Below, piece by piece: positions 26,031-36,478 of a stretch of DNA of 64,000 nt. Source of the DNA: Nitrobacter vulgaris (GTDB lineage Bacteria > Pseudomonadota > Alphaproteobacteria > Rhizobiales > Xanthobacteraceae). Positions within the stretch are counted from its first letter, which is position 1; each line of letters begins with the position of its first letter. The notes under the pieces are model-generated. The model was not told the DNA's origin. It was given only the letters and a program-made list of their open reading frames with translations, and ran no database searches. The stretch spans positions 34,759 through 98,758 of the forward strand of contig NZ_MWPQ01000031.1 of NCBI RefSeq assembly GCF_002028545.1. Direction: 5' to 3'. The position numbers and the translations under genes were made by a program.

Positions 26031-28889
26031 ATGATCGAAAAAACCTACCAGCCCTCTGATATTGAAAATCGAATGTCCCGCGTTTGGGAAGAGGCCGGTG
26101 CATTCAAAGCCGGCCAGCCTGAACGCCGCGAGGCTGAGCCGTTCACGATCGTCATTCCGCCGCCGAACGTCACCGGCTCGTTGCACATGGGGCACGCGCT
26201 GAACAACACCTTACAGGACGTGCTGTGTCGCTTCGAGCGGATGCGTGGCCGCGACGTTTTATGGCAGCCAGGCACCGATCACGCCGGCATCGCGACTCAG
26301 ATGGTGGTGGAGCGGCAGTTGGCGGAACGGAAGGAGCCCGGCCGCCGCGACATGGGCCGCGCCAGGTTTCTCGAGCGGGTTTGGCAGTGGAAGGCCGAGA
26401 GTGGCGGCGTTATCGTAAACCAGTTGAAACGGCTCGGTGCGTCCTGCGATTGGTCGCGTGAGCGTTTCACCATGGATGAAGGGCTGTCACGCGCGGTTGC
26501 CAAGGTTTTTGTCGAACTGCATCGCGCCGGCTTGATCTACAAGGATAAGCGGCTGGTTAATTGGGATCCGAAACTTCTCACCGCGATCTCCGATCTCGAG
26601 GTGAACCAGGTCGAGGTGAAGGGTAGCCTGTGGCATCTGCGCTATCCGGTCGAGGGTAAGAACTTTGATCCGAGTGATCCTTCAACCTATGTCGTCGTCG
26701 CCACCACACGGCCGGAGACGATGTTGGGCGATACTGCCGTCGCCGTGCATCCGGACAATGAGAAGCTCGAACACTTGATCGATTGCAACGTCGTGCTGCC
26801 TTTGGTCGGCAGGATCATTCCGGTCATCGGCGACGACTACGCCGATCCGGAGAAGGGCACGGGCGCCGTCAAAATTACTCCGGCCCACGATTTTAATGAC
26901 TTCGAGGTCGGAAAGCGCCACCGCCTGCCGCAAATCAGTGTGCTCGATCGCGAAGGCCGGCTGACGCTATCCAACAACGAGGATTTTCTGCGCGGCCTTC
27001 CGGCTGGCGCGTTGATTCTGGCTGAAGAATTCGACGGCTTGGATCGTTTCGCCGCGCGCAAGGCGATCGTGGCGCGTCTCGAAGAGTTCGGTTTTCTCGA
27101 CAAGATCGAGCCTCATGTGCACACAGTACCACACGGTGACCGCTCCGGCACCGTCATCGAACCGTATCTGACTGACCAATGGTACGTTGACGCCAAGGAA
27201 CTGGCGCGGCCCGCGATGTCCGCCGTTCGTTCGGGCGAAACAACATTCGTGCCGAAGAACTGGGAGAAGACCTACTTCGAGTGGATGGAGAACATCCAGC
27301 CCTGGTGTATTTCGAGGCAGCTCTGGTGGGGTCATCAGATTCCGGCCTGGTATGGTCCGGACGGCAAGGTGTTTGTCGCAGAGACGGAGGAAGAAGCGAT
27401 CGGCCATGCGCTCGGCTTTTACGTTGAGCAAGGTGTCATCACCGTCGAGCAAGGCGCCGAAATGGCGAGCGATCCGGCAAAGCGTGATGGCTTCATTACG
27501 CGAGACGAAGACGTGCTCGACACCTGGTTTTCTTCGGCGTTGTGGCCGTTCTCGACGCTCGGCTGGCCCGATGAGACGCCGGAGTTGAAACGTTACTATC
27601 CGACCAGCGTGCTCGTCACCGGGTTCGATATCATCTTCTTCTGGATTGCCCGAATGATGATGATGGGCATCTATTTCATGAAGGAGGCCCCGTTTGCGAC
27701 CGTTTACATTCACGCGCTCGTTCGCGACGAGAAGGGCGCCAAGATGTCGAAGTCGAAGGGCAACGTCATTGATCCTCTGCATCTGGTCGATAAATACGGC
27801 GCGGATGCGCTGCGCTTCACGCTCGCCGCAATGGCGGTGCAGGGCCGCGATATCAAGTTGTCTCCGCAGAGGGTCGAAGGCTATCGCAATTTCGCGACCA
27901 AGCTTTGGAACGCGTGCCGATTCGCGGAGATGAACGATTGTGTCGTTCCTGCGCAGTTCGATCCGGCCGCCGCAACTGAAACGCTCAATCGATGGATTGT
28001 CCATGAGACTGCGCGCGCGACGTGCGAGGTCACCGAGGCCATTGAATCCTCTCGTTTCAATGACGCCGCCGGCACGATCTACCGCTTTGTCTGGAACGTC
28101 TACTGCGATTGGTATCTTGAACTCGCAAAGCCTGTAATTTTGGGCGAGGATGGCCCCGCCAAGTCTGAGACCCGCGCGATGGTCGCTTGGGCCCGCGATG
28201 AAATTTTGAAGCTTTTACATCCGTTCATGCCGTTCATCACAGAGGAGTTATGGACGGTAACTTCGGCGCGGAAGCAATTGCTGACCCTGACGGAGTGGCC
28301 AAACAAGGTAGATCTCACCCTCAAGCGGCGGACGCTGATCGCGGCCGCCGATCCCTTCGCTGGACCAGAGCCGGTGACCGATCTGTTGGAGCCCTATTTC
28401 CGCGACGATGCTGCCGAAGCCGAGATCGGTTGGGTGGTCGATCTCGTCACAGCCATTCGCTCGGTCCGTGCGGAGATGAACATTCCACCTGCAACCCTGG
28501 CGCCGCTGGTGCTCGCAGGCGCATCCGCCGAAAGCAGGGTGCGGGCGCAGCGCTGGAGTGATGTCATCAAGCGGATGTCCCGGCTTGCGGACATCTCATT
28601 CGCAGACCGGGCACCGGCAGGCGCCGTGCAATTGCTGATCCGCGGCGAAGTTGCCGCGCTGCCGTTAAAAGGCATCGTCGACGTCGCCGCCCAGCGCGCG
28701 CGTTTAGAGAAGGAAATCGCCAAGGCTGACGCCGACATCGATCGCGTGGGATCCAAGCTTGCAGATCAGAATTTCGTTGCGAACGCGCCCGAAGAAATCG
28801 TCGAGGACGAAAAAGAAAAGCGGGAAGCCGCAGTCGCACGCAAGGCAAAATTTGTCGAGGCTTTGGAGCGTTTGAAGGCCGCTGAGTGA
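26031..28889 (+). CDS. valS: Valyl-tRNA synthetase
   Basis: 952 residues, a class Ia synthetase of normal length. The HIGH-type motif is in PPPNVTGSLHMGHALNNT (about 44-60), and KMSKS lies in GAKMSKSKGNVIDP. The CP1 editing domain (TTRPETMLGDTAVAVHP, GTGAVKITPAHDFND) clears mischarged Thr-tRNA. The anticodon-binding domain is followed by a C-terminal coiled coil (LEKEIAKADADIDRVGSKLA). Start ATG 26031. Its stop overlaps the start of the next MFS gene by 4 nt (GTGA). Confidence 0.98.
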   Translation: MIEKTYQPSDIENRMSRVWEEAGAFKAGQPERREAEPFTIVIPPPNVTGSLHMGHALNNTLQDVLCRFERMRGRDVLWQPGTDHAGIATQMVVERQLAERKEPGRRDMGRARFLERVWQWKAESGGVIVNQLKRLGASCDWSRERFTMDEGLSRAVAKVFVELHRAGLIYKDKRLVNWDPKLLTAISDLEVNQVEVKGSLWHLRYPVEGKNFDPSDPSTYVVVATTRPETMLGDTAVAVHPDNEKLEHLIDCNVVLPLVGRIIPVIGDDYADPEKGTGAVKITPAHDFNDFEVGKRHRLPQISVLDREGRLTLSNNEDFLRGLPAGALILAEEFDGLDRFAARKAIVARLEEFGFLDKIEPHVHTVPHGDRSGTVIEPYLTDQWYVDAKELARPAMSAVRSGETTFVPKNWEKTYFEWMENIQPWCISRQLWWGHQIPAWYGPDGKVFVAETEEEAIGHALGFYVEQGVITVEQGAEMASDPAKRDGFITRDEDVLDTWFSSALWPFSTLGWPDETPELKRYYPTSVLVTGFDIIFFWIARMMMMGIYFMKEAPFATVYIHALVRDEKGAKMSKSKGNVIDPLHLVDKYGADALRFTLAAMAVQGRDIKLSPQRVEGYRNFATKLWNACRFAEMNDCVVPAQFDPAAATETLNRWIVHETARATCEVTEAIESSRFNDAAGTIYRFVWNVYCDWYLELAKPVILGEDGPAKSETRAMVAWARDEILKLLHPFMPFITEELWTVTSARKQLLTLTEWPNKVDLTLKRRTLIAAADPFAGPEPVTDLLEPYFRDDAAEAEIGWVVDLVTAIRSVRAEMNIPPATLAPLVLAGASAESRVRAQRWSDVIKRMSRLADISFADRAPAGAVQLLIRGEVAALPLKGIVDVAAQRARLEKEIAKADADIDRVGSKLADQNFVANAPEEIVEDEKEKREAAVARKAKFVEALERLKAAE

Positions 28890-30052
28890 GTGCTGCTCGG
28901 CCGTCATCACTGCGCCCTTTGAGTCTGCTATGGCTTGGGGGCGTAGGGTTGCGGCTCACGATCCTTGCCGTGCCGCCGGTACTGGCGCTTATCATTTCCG
29001 ATCTTGCACTGTCAGGAACAGAGGTCGGGATTCTCAATGCCATTCCGGTGAGTTTGTTCGCGCTTGTCGCGGTACCCGGATCGCTGCTGATCGCGCGCGT
29101 TGGCGCTGTCAGGGCGCTGGTAGTCGGCCTCATGATTGCAGCGGTCGGATCGGCGCTACGCGGTTTTGCCGTCGGCGCAATGACTCTGTTCGCGGCGACA
29201 GCATTGATGGCGGCGGGCGTCGCTGTGATGCAACCGGCGTTTCCACCGCTGGTGCGGCAATGGGTCCCTCGCAGGATTGGCTTTGCCACAGCCGTCTACA
29301 CCAACGGTTTGCTATGCGGCGAAATCTTTCCGGTCGTGCTCGCAGCGGTCGCCGTGCTCTTGCTGGGTGGTGGGTGGCGCGGGAGTCTCGAACTCTGGTC
29401 GATCGCGGCGGCAGTGATCGCACTAATCATCTTCGTTGCGCGGCCGGACGGCGAACATACATCCGCTCAGCACAGCCGCTGGATGCCGGACTGGCGAGAT
29501 CCGCTGCTCTGGAAAGTCGGCCTCGTCGCCAGCGCAAACAACCAGCTCTATTTCTGCACTAACGCGTTTCTGCCGGGCCTGCTGCTGCAAACTGGTCATA
29601 CTGAGTTGATTGGGCCTGCGCTATCGGCGCTTAACCTCGGGCAGTTGCCGGGGTCGGCCCTCCTTATGCTGATGGCGAGTCGCCTGGAGCGGAAAAGATG
29701 GCCGCTCATTCTTTGCGGCGTGCTCGGCCTGCTTTCTGTTCTCGGCGTCGCGACGAGTACAAGTCTCTGGGTGATCGTTGGCTCGGCGGCGCTGGTGGGC
29801 TTCACCTGCGCCGTGGGTCTGACTCTTGTGTTGACGTTACCGGTTCTGCTGGTCGCTCCCGATGACGTGCCTCACAACTCGGCCGGAATGTTCACCATCG
29901 GTTACGGGATCGCCATGCTGGTCTCCATCGTCGGCGGGATGGTCTGGGATATCACCGGCAATGCCGCCTTTGCGTTCGTGCCGATCGGTCTTGCCGTCGT
30001 ACCGATGATCGTGCTGCCACTGGGGATTGATTTCAGAACCCAGCGTTCTTGA
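28886..30052 (+). CDS. MFS transporter, CynX/NimT-like
   Basis: 388 residues with 12 predicted helices. The pattern [38 protein letters not shown] and [13 protein letters not shown] is typical of the cyanate/nitroimidazole (CynX/NimT) branch. It starts with GTG in a 4-nt overlap with valS, so it is translationally coupled to a housekeeping gene. Its last 20 nt overlap the 3' end of the convergent mpg gene. Substrate unknown; no cyanase is nearby. Confidence 0.8.
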   Translation: MSAARPSSLRPLSLLWLGGVGLRLTILAVPPVLALIISDLALSGTEVGILNAIPVSLFALVAVPGSLLIARVGAVRALVVGLMIAAVGSALRGFAVGAMTLFAATALMAAGVAVMQPAFPPLVRQWVPRRIGFATAVYTNGLLCGEIFPVVLAAVAVLLLGGGWRGSLELWSIAAAVIALIIFVARPDGEHTSAQHSRWMPDWRDPLLWKVGLVASANNQLYFCTNAFLPGLLLQTGHTELIGPALSALNLGQLPGSALLMLMASRLERKRWPLILCGVLGLLSVLGVATSTSLWVIVGSAALVGFTCAVGLTLVLTLPVLLVAPDDVPHNSAGMFTIGYGIAMLVSIVGGMVWDITGNAAFAFVPIGLAVVPMIVLPLGIDFRTQRS

Positions 30053-30656
30053 ACGGCTTGCTAAGGAATTTCGATTCTTTCAGTCCGTATCGCCATGGCA
30101 GGTCGGCGGCTTTGGTAATGCCGATGCGCACGCCGGCGACGACGTCAACCTCGTCCGTGCGCTGAAAGACCGCAATCGGCGGCGCATCGAGCGGCAGCGC
30201 GTTATGCGCGATCGATATGCCGAGCGCCTGGCATAATTTGCCTGGCCCCGAACATAAGAGGCGCTCGTCATGCAGCCCGCGCCGGGTTCGCATCGCCGGA
30301 ATGCCGTGGGTAGGTTGTAGCGCGCGGATCAGAACCGCGGCGGCAGAGCCATCCATTTCGCAGACGAAGTTCACGCACCAGTGGATGCCGTAAGAGCGAT
30401 AGACATAGGCAAATCCAGGCGGGCCGAACATCACCATGTTCCGCGGCGTCGGTCCTCGATGGGAATGCGCGGCTGGCTCGGTGTGGTGATAGGCTTCCAC
30501 CTCGACGATGATGCCCCCGATGCCTTCGACCAGCAGGGTCGCGCCGATCAGGTCGGGTGCTACGTCATGCACGCTGCGACTGAAAAACCCGCGTTTGATC
30601 GGCTTGCCGAGAGCAGGCGGCGTCAGACTGTCGGATGGGGAGGGATTTGGGGTCAT
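30033..30656 (-). CDS. 3-methyladenine DNA glycosylase (AAG/Mpg type)
   Basis: 207 residues of the eukaryotic-like alkyladenine glycosylase family, which excises alkylated purines in base-excision repair. Motifs are [22 protein letters not shown] (catalytic Glu in VEVEAY), [20 protein letters not shown] (intercalating Tyr region), VLIRALQP and [13 protein letters not shown]. The N-terminal [15 protein letters not shown] is also standard. It starts at ATG 30656 and converges with the MFS gene, overlapping it by 20 nt. Confidence 0.92.
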   Translation of the reverse strand: MTPNPSPSDSLTPPALGKPIKRGFFSRSVHDVAPDLIGATLLVEGIGGIIVEVEAYHHTEPAAHSHRGPTPRNMVMFGPPGFAYVYRSYGIHWCVNFVCEMDGSAAAVLIRALQPTHGIPAMRTRRGLHDERLLCSGPGKLCQALGISIAHNALPLDAPPIAVFQRTDEVDVVAGVRIGITKAADLPWRYGLKESKFLSKPFKNAGF

Positions 30657-30690
30657 TTTCCAAGGCAGGCGGGCGGTCGGGTCATAATGG

Positions 30691-30705
30691 GATATGTTAC
30701 ATATC
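30691..30705. promoter_or_regulatory. Short palindrome upstream of lipA
   Basis: GATATGT-T-ACATATC, perfect 7-bp arms around one base, 78 nt before the lipA start and 35 nt before the mpg start on the other strand. Possible operator in a divergent control region. Confidence 0.3.
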
Positions 30706-30782
30706 TGACTGATCTGGCGAAGCGGGTTGCAGCCCTGCGTCGCGCAGATTACCTAAAGTCTCCTGCACAACCGGATCATTCC

Positions 30783-31742
30783 ATGGTCGTCATCCTCGAT
30801 ACGGTTTCCGCCGACCCCGTCCGGCCGCGGCACCCGGAAAAGGTCAACCGGCCCGACGCGCTGTCGCCACCGAAGCCGGACTGGATCCGTGTGCGCGCGC
30901 CGAACACGCGCGGCTATTCGGACACGCGCCGAATCGTCAAGGAGAACGGTCTCGTCACGGTGTGCGAAGAGGCCGGCTGCCCGAACATCGGCGAGTGCTG
31001 GGACAAGAAGCACGCCACCTTCATGATCATGGGCGACACCTGCACCCGCGCCTGCGCCTTCTGCAACGTCAAGACGGGTATGCCGGTCGCGTTGCAGGCT
31101 TCGGAGCCCGAATATGTGGCCGAGGCGACGCGCAAACTTGGTCTGGCCCACGTTGTCGTCACATCTGTTGATCGCGACGATCTCGACGACGGCGGGGCAG
31201 GGCATTTTGCCGAGACAATTCACGCGATACGCGAGCGTTGCCCGACCACGACCGTCGAAATCCTGACGCCGGATTTCCTCCGCAAGAAGGGGGCGCTGGA
31301 AAGGGTCGTGGCGGCGAAGCCCGACGTCTTCAACCACAATCTCGAAACCGTGCCGTCGCGCTATCTCGCCGTTCGGCCCGGTGCGCGCTATTTTCACTCG
31401 ATCCGCCTGCTGCAGCGAGTGAAGGAGATCGATCCGGCGATCTTCACCAAGTCAGGCATCATGGTTGGGCTTGGCGAGGAGCGTCATGAAGTCTTGCAGG
31501 TGATGGACGATCTGCGGTCGGCCGATGTCGACTTTCTCACCATCGGACAGTATCTGCAGCCGACCCGCAAGCATCACGCCGTGATGCGCTATGTCACGCC
31601 AGAGGAGTTTTCGAATTATGAGACCGTCGCCTACACCAAGGGCTTTCTGATGGTGTCGGCGAGTCCGCTGACTCGCTCGTCGCATCATGCGGGCGAGGAT
31701 TTTGCAAAGCTGCGGGCCGCGCGCGCGAAGTTATTGCGGTAA
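30783..31742 (+). CDS. lipA: Lipoyl synthase
   Basis: 319 residues, radical-SAM enzyme that inserts two sulfurs into octanoyl groups on E2 and H proteins. The auxiliary cluster cysteines are in [12 protein letters not shown], and the radical-SAM cluster in CTRACAFC. The C-terminal block [13 protein letters not shown] carries the conserved Ser ligand (RSS). The frame is open far upstream, but [20 protein letters not shown] is the conserved start in relatives. It is followed 11 nt later by the COQ10-like gene. Confidence 0.96.
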   Translation: MVVILDTVSADPVRPRHPEKVNRPDALSPPKPDWIRVRAPNTRGYSDTRRIVKENGLVTVCEEAGCPNIGECWDKKHATFMIMGDTCTRACAFCNVKTGMPVALQASEPEYVAEATRKLGLAHVVVTSVDRDDLDDGGAGHFAETIHAIRERCPTTTVEILTPDFLRKKGALERVVAAKPDVFNHNLETVPSRYLAVRPGARYFHSIRLLQRVKEIDPAIFTKSGIMVGLGEERHEVLQVMDDLRSADVDFLTIGQYLQPTRKHHAVMRYVTPEEFSNYETVAYTKGFLMVSASPLTRSSHHAGEDFAKLRAARAKLLR

Positions 31743-31753
31743 GCGCTACAACG

Positions 31754-32221
31754 ATGCCGTTGTTTTCAAGCAAACGCCGCGTTCGTCACAGCGCGAACGA
31801 GATGTTCGATCTGGTGGCGGACGTCGAACGTTATCCGGAATTTGTGCCGCTATGCCAGTCGCTGAAGGTGCGTCAGCGTACCACCGCGGCCGACGGTAAG
31901 GAGGTCGTGGTCGCCGATATGACCGTGTCGTTCAAGCTCGTGCGCGAGACCTTTACGAGCAGGGTGACGCTGGATAGGCCGAACCTCAAAATTTTCGTCG
32001 AATATCTGCGCGGGCCGTTCAGCCACATGGAAAATCGCTGGACCTTTGAGCCGAAACCGGATCAAGGCTGCGATGTCGGGTTTTTCATCACGTATGAGTT
32101 CAAAAGCCGGATGCTGGCAATGTTGATGGGCGCGATGTTCGACACCGCATTCCAACGCTTTGCAGCGGCATTCGAGAAACGAGCAGACGCTGTCTACGGT
32201 TCGCCGAAGGTGGTGAGTTGA
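31754..32221 (+). CDS. COQ10/RatA-like START-domain protein
   Basis: 155 residues of the polyketide cyclase / START superfamily: ANEMFDLVADVERYPEFVPL, VADMTVSFKLVRETFTSRV and TYEFKSRMLAMLMGAMFDTA. Mitochondrial and bacterial COQ10 bind ubiquinone; the E. coli homologue RatA was described as a ribosome-associated toxin. In alphaproteobacteria the COQ10 role is likelier, but sequence does not decide. It lies 11 nt after lipA. Confidence 0.9.
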   Translation: MPLFSSKRRVRHSANEMFDLVADVERYPEFVPLCQSLKVRQRTTAADGKEVVVADMTVSFKLVRETFTSRVTLDRPNLKIFVEYLRGPFSHMENRWTFEPKPDQGCDVGFFITYEFKSRMLAMLMGAMFDTAFQRFAAAFEKRADAVYGSPKVVS

Positions 32222-32233
32222 CGCGATACGGTC

Positions 32234-32860
32234 TTAGGTTTTCTTTGGAGAAGGTTTCACCGGTCCTGTGGTGCGCCGCCGCTCGGAAGTGCGACGCGCC
32301 GGCGTACGCGCTGCTCGCGGTCGTGATCGGCTAACGCTTTCGCGGCGGGCTTTCGCAGGCGGCTTCGGGCCGCGCGCTAATTCCATCAGCATCCGCAGGG
32401 CTTCGACAACCGAACGTTGCCGTACTGAACTCCGGCCGATGGCACCAAAGCGAAATTCGCGATGGATCAGGCGGCCGTCACGCGCTGCGGCCGCGAAATG
32501 AACAAGGCCCACGGGCTTGCCGGGTGTCGCGCCGCCGGGACCGGCGATCCCGGTGATGGCGACGGCCAGATCGGTGCCGGCGCGTTCCAGCGCGCCAACT
32601 GCCATTGCGGTCGCGGTTTCCTTGCTGACAGCGCCAAAACTGTCGAGCGTGATGGATTTAACGCCAAGCATCGCGCGCTTGGCGTCATTGGAATAGGTGA
32701 CGAAACCGCGATCGATGACGTCCGAGGAGCCGGGAATCTCGGTCAGTGCCCCGACGACCAGTCCGCCGGTGCAGGATTCGGCCGTTGCGATGGTAAGCTT
32801 GCGCATCCGGCAAAGGTCGAGCAGCGAACGCGACAGGGCGCGTGTGTCGCTGCCGCTCAT
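32234..32860 (-). CDS. CinA-family nicotinamide-nucleotide amidase with basic tail
   Basis: 208 residues, single-domain CinA C-terminal type (PncC), which deamidates NMN in pyridine-nucleotide salvage. Conserved parts are LTIATAESCTGGLVVGALTE (catalytic Ser in ESCTGG), FVTYSNDAKRAMLGV and AVAITGIAGPGGATPGKPVG. After about residue 165 the family fold ends and a roughly 40-residue Arg/Ser/Pro/Lys-rich tail follows. ATG 32860 is 1 nt after the ispDF stop, so the two genes are coupled. Confidence 0.88.
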   Translation of the reverse strand: MSGSDTRALSRSLLDLCRMRKLTIATAESCTGGLVVGALTEIPGSSDVIDRGFVTYSNDAKRAMLGVKSITLDSFGAVSKETATAMAVGALERAGTDLAVAITGIAGPGGATPGKPVGLVHFAAAARDGRLIHREFRFGAIGRSSVRQRSVVEALRMLMELARGPKPPAKARRESVSRSRPRAARTPARRTSERRRTTGPVKPSPKKT

Positions 32861-32861
32861 G

Positions 32862-34058
32862 TCAGGTGCCCCAGCCCTTGTCGTTCCACGGCAGGCGGAC
32901 AGTGGCGCTGGCGGTCGCCGCGATTCCTTCCTCACGCCCGGTGAAGCCGAGCCGTTCGCTGGTCGTCGCCTTGACAGCAATACGCGAGATGGCGACCCCA
33001 GTGATGTCCGAGATGCGAGCGCGCATCTGGTCGCGCAGAGGTCCGATCTTCGGCTGTTGGCATATCATGGTGACTTCGAGATTGGCGATGCGGCCGCCGC
33101 GCGCGGTAACTTTGTCGATAGCGTACTTCAGAAATTTATCGGAAGCCGCACCCTTCCACTGAGGATCGCTGGGAGGGAAATGCGAACCAATGTCGCCGTC
33201 CGCGAGCGCTCCGAGAATGGCATCGACGAGCGCGTGCAACCCGACATCGCCATCGGAGTGCGCCAGGAAACCGCGATTGTGCGGAACCTTCAGACCACAC
33301 AGCATGAGGTGATCGCCGTCGCCGAAGGCGTGCACGTCATAGCCGGTGCCAGTCCTGATGTCGCCGAGCGATGCCGCGAGGCGCGCTTCCTCGCGCACGA
33401 AATCTTCGGGAGTCGTTAGTTTCATGTTTGCAGCATCGCCCTCAAATGTCGCAACCGTCAATCCTACCCACTCGGCGAGCGCGGCGTCGTCGGTAAAATC
33501 GTCGCGGCCCTCGCGCGCCGCCCGGCGATGCGCATCGAGAATCATATCGAAATGAAATGCCTGCGGCGTCTGCGCGATCCGCAGCTTTGCACGGTCGGGG
33601 GTCGCGTTGACCGCGCCGGATGCATCAACCTGTTTGATGGTGTCGGTAACGGGAATAGCGGGCACCGCTGCGCCGGCTTTATCCGCGGCGTCGATTGCGC
33701 GCGTGATCAGTGCCGGTGTTACGAACGGGCGGGCGGCATCATGGATCAGCACGATGTCCGGTGCGTCGGCTGCCAATGCCTCGAGGCCTGCGCGAACGGA
33801 GGCTTGGCGGGTGGCCCCGCCATTCGCCGGCTCGCGATAGCGGAATCCGGCGACGGCCTGATTGAACATGGAAAGGTCATCGGGATTGAGCACCGGCTGA
33901 ACGGCAAATACATCGGGGTGCTGGCAGAACGCCTCCATCGCCCGCGAAATCACGGTTCGTCCGCCAATTGTCCGGTATTGTTTAGGGCCTCCAGCACCAG
34001 CGCGCAGGCCCCGGCCAGCGGCAACGATGATGGCGGCAGTTCGTTTTGAGGTGAGCAT
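32862..34058 (-). CDS. ispDF: Bifunctional IspD-IspF isoprenoid enzyme
   Basis: 398 residues fusing two steps of the MEP pathway. The N-terminal IspD (about 1-230; TAAIIVAAGRGLRAGAGGPK, VLIHDAARPF) makes CDP-methylerythritol. The C-terminal IspF (from about 240; RTGTGYDVHAFGDGDHLMLC, HSDGDVGLHALVDAILGA, SDITGVAISRIAVKATTSERLGF) makes the cyclodiphosphate, with zinc ligands Asp and His in YDVHAF. The fusion is normal in alphaproteobacteria. The frame is open to 34154, but MLTSKRTAAIIVAAGRG gives the natural start at 34058. Confidence 0.96.
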   Translation of the reverse strand: MLTSKRTAAIIVAAGRGLRAGAGGPKQYRTIGGRTVISRAMEAFCQHPDVFAVQPVLNPDDLSMFNQAVAGFRYREPANGGATRQASVRAGLEALAADAPDIVLIHDAARPFVTPALITRAIDAADKAGAAVPAIPVTDTIKQVDASGAVNATPDRAKLRIAQTPQAFHFDMILDAHRRAAREGRDDFTDDAALAEWVGLTVATFEGDAANMKLTTPEDFVREEARLAASLGDIRTGTGYDVHAFGDGDHLMLCGLKVPHNRGFLAHSDGDVGLHALVDAILGALADGDIGSHFPPSDPQWKGAASDKFLKYAIDKVTARGGRIANLEVTMICQQPKIGPLRDQMRARISDITGVAISRIAVKATTSERLGFTGREEGIAATASATVRLPWNDKGWGT

Positions 34059-34249
34059 TGGACTCGCTGTGAAGGAATCAGGTTGTTTGAGCAAGCCCTT
34101 ACCATGAAGGTAGCAAAACTGCAGGTGGCGAATTAATCGTTGCAGCAGTTGCAAGATACCGGAAACTGGCTATTGTATAGGCATGCATCTATTTTGCCTA
34201 ATAAATAAGCTGATTTTCGGTCAGAAGGCTACGACGGAGTAGTTGGACC
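34059..34249 (+). promoter_or_regulatory. Promoter region of dusB-ntrBC (divergent from ispDF)
   Basis: The 191-bp gap contains TTGCAA (34149-34154), a 16-nt spacer and TATTGT (34171-34176), a modest sigma-70-like match about 75 nt before the dusB start. It would drive the nitrogen-regulation operon. AT-rich around 34170-34220. Confidence 0.35.
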
Positions 34250-35299
34250 ATGAGCACGAGCCCGACCGGTCCTGCTCCGTCATCAGGGCTCAAGCCATTC
34301 GCGGTTGGAGGTATTTCCATCTGTAACCGCGTTCTTCTCGCGCCGATGTCGGGAATCACGGACCGGCCCTTCCGGCGCCTTACCGAAGCGCTGGGGGCAG
34401 GGCTCGTTGTTTCCGAGATGACTGCCAGCGACGATCTCGTCCGGGGGCGGCCCATGTCCGTGCTCCGCTGTGAAGCCACCGGTCACGGACCGCACGTCGT
34501 TCAGCTTGCCGGCTGTGAGATAGGCTGGATGGCGGAAGGCGCCCGGATCGCCGAGGCGGCCGGCGCCGACATCATCGATATCAACATGGGTTGTCCCGCT
34601 CGCCACGTGACAGGCGGTCAGTCGGGTTCGGCGCTGATGCGCGATCTCGATCATGCCCTCGATCTGATCGAGGCGACGGTCGGTGCGGTGAAAGTACCGG
34701 TCACACTCAAAATGCGCCTCGGATGGGACGATGGCTCGCTCAATGCGCCTTCGCTGGCGCAGCGCGCCGAATCCGCTGGCGTGCACATGATTACGGTTCA
34801 CGGCCGTACGCGTTGCCAGTTCTACAAGGGGCACGCCGATTGGCAGGCCGTGCGAGCGGTGAAAGAAGCGGTCCGCATTCCCGTCGTCGTCAACGGCGAC
34901 ATCACGTCGTTCGATGCAGCCGTCGCTGCGTTGGAGGCGTCGGGGGCCGATGCTGTCATGGTGGGGCGCGGTGCGCAGGGCCGACCCTGGATGCCTGGTC
35001 AGATTGGGCGGCAGCTCGAAACCGGTATCGAAGAACCGCATCCTCCGCTCGCGGACCAGTTGGCGTATATCCGCACGCTCTATGACGACCTGCTCCTGCA
35101 CTATGGCCTGCGCATAGGGCTTCGTCATGCGCGAAAACATCTCGGCTGGGCGCTCGATACGGCGGCAGCGCTTCGTGCTGTACCAACACCGATCTTGAAG
35201 ACGTGGCGGGGGAAAATTCTGAAGGCTGATGATCCGGCCTGCGTACAGCGATCACTGGTGGATGCGTTCGAGGACTTCGCGTGGAGGGCTGCGGCATGA
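34250..35299 (+). CDS. dusB: tRNA-dihydrouridine synthase B (NifR3)
   Basis: 349 residues of the Dus TIM-barrel flavoprotein family, which reduces uridine in tRNA D-loops. Conserved blocks are [28 protein letters not shown] (catalytic Cys), [28 protein letters not shown] and VVVNGDI, then [11 protein letters not shown] binding FMN phosphate. Its position directly before ntrB is the classical nifR3-ntrB-ntrC order. The last 4 nt overlap the ntrB start (ATGA). Confidence 0.96.
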   Translation: MSTSPTGPAPSSGLKPFAVGGISICNRVLLAPMSGITDRPFRRLTEALGAGLVVSEMTASDDLVRGRPMSVLRCEATGHGPHVVQLAGCEIGWMAEGARIAEAAGADIIDINMGCPARHVTGGQSGSALMRDLDHALDLIEATVGAVKVPVTLKMRLGWDDGSLNAPSLAQRAESAGVHMITVHGRTRCQFYKGHADWQAVRAVKEAVRIPVVVNGDITSFDAAVAALEASGADAVMVGRGAQGRPWMPGQIGRQLETGIEEPHPPLADQLAYIRTLYDDLLLHYGLRIGLRHARKHLGWALDTAAALRAVPTPILKTWRGKILKADDPACVQRSLVDAFEDFAWRAAA

Positions 35300-36471
35300 G
35301 TTCGATCGCACAGCGCCCGCGCGTCGCGCCCAGCGATGGCGAGGCTATTCTCAACGCACTGCCGAACCCCGTGCTGCTGGTCGCGCCCGACGGTCGGATC
35401 GTCGACGCCAACATCGCGGCAGAGTCCTTCTTCGAGATGTCGAAGCAGTTCCTGCAACGCGAGCCGCTGAAGCAGCTTATCCCCTTCGGCAGCCCGCTTC
35501 TGGCCCTGATCGATCAGGTTCGCGAGAGCGGTGCGCCTGTAAACGAGTTCAAGGTCGATCTCGGCACGCCGAGGATCGGCCGGGATCGTCAGGTCGACCT
35601 GCATGTCGCGCCCCTCACGGAACGGCCCGCTCATGTGGTGGTGATGATCCAAAAGCGCACCATCGCTGACAAGATGGATCGGCAGCTGACCCATCGTAGC
35701 GCGGCGCGCTCGGTGATTGCGCTTGCGGCCATGCTTGCGCACGAGATCAAGAACCCGCTCTCCGGCATTCGCGGCGCGGCGCAGCTTCTCGAGCAGGGGG
35801 CGACGCCGGACGACCGAATGCTGACCCGCCTGATCTGCGATGAGGCGGACCGCATTGTCACGCTGGTTGATCGCATGGAGGTATTCGGCGACGAGCGGCC
35901 AATGAGGTGGGGGCCCGTCAACATTCACGCTGTCCTCGATCATGTTAAACGGCTTGCGCAGTCAGGCTTCGCGCGAAAGGTGAGATTCATCGAGGATTAC
36001 GATCCGTCGCTTCCGCCGGTCCTCGCCGACCGGGATCAGCTGGTTCAGATCTTTCTGAACCTTGTCAAAAATGCTGCGGAAGCTGTTTCTGATCTCGGAG
36101 AAGAGGGGGAAATCCAGTTCACGACCGCATTCCGCCCCGGCTTGCACCTTTCCCTCCCGGGCAAGAAAGCGCGGGTTTCGCTGCCGCTGGAATTTTGCGT
36201 CAAGGACAATGGTCCCGGCGTAGCGGAGGATTTGCTGCCAAACCTGTTCGATCCATTCGTAACCACCAAGCAGACCGGGAGCGGGCTCGGCCTCGCGCTG
36301 GTCGCCAAGATCGTTGGGGACCACGGTGGCATCGTCGAGTGCGAGTCGCAGCCGCGCAAGACCACCTTCCGGATCCTGCTACCGATGTTCGATTCCAGTC
36401 CAGTAGACCAGCTTGGCAATGACGTTACCGCATCCGGAATGTCGTCACGCGCCGCACGCCATCCAGTATGA
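35296..36471 (+). CDS. ntrB: Nitrogen regulation sensor kinase NtrB (GlnL)
   Basis: 391 residues, soluble histidine kinase without membrane helices. A PAS domain occupies about 12-115 ([22 protein letters not shown]). The H-box [20 protein letters not shown] holds the phosphorylated His near 148. The ATPase domain shows the N-box [13 protein letters not shown]1 VKDNGPGV and G2 [10 protein letters not shown]. It responds to nitrogen status through PII and phosphorylates NtrC. Translationally coupled to dusB; ntrC follows 7 nt after its stop. Confidence 0.97.
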   Translation: MSSIAQRPRVAPSDGEAILNALPNPVLLVAPDGRIVDANIAAESFFEMSKQFLQREPLKQLIPFGSPLLALIDQVRESGAPVNEFKVDLGTPRIGRDRQVDLHVAPLTERPAHVVVMIQKRTIADKMDRQLTHRSAARSVIALAAMLAHEIKNPLSGIRGAAQLLEQGATPDDRMLTRLICDEADRIVTLVDRMEVFGDERPMRWGPVNIHAVLDHVKRLAQSGFARKVRFIEDYDPSLPPVLADRDQLVQIFLNLVKNAAEAVSDLGEEGEIQFTTAFRPGLHLSLPGKKARVSLPLEFCVKDNGPGVAEDLLPNLFDPFVTTKQTGSGLGLALVAKIVGDHGGIVECESQPRKTTFRILLPMFDSSPVDQLGNDVTASGMSSRAARHPV

Positions 36472-36478
36472 GGACAAA

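Noticed and set aside
26967..28004. 345-codon open frame on the minus strand
   Set aside because: Antisense to valS; no recognisable domain.
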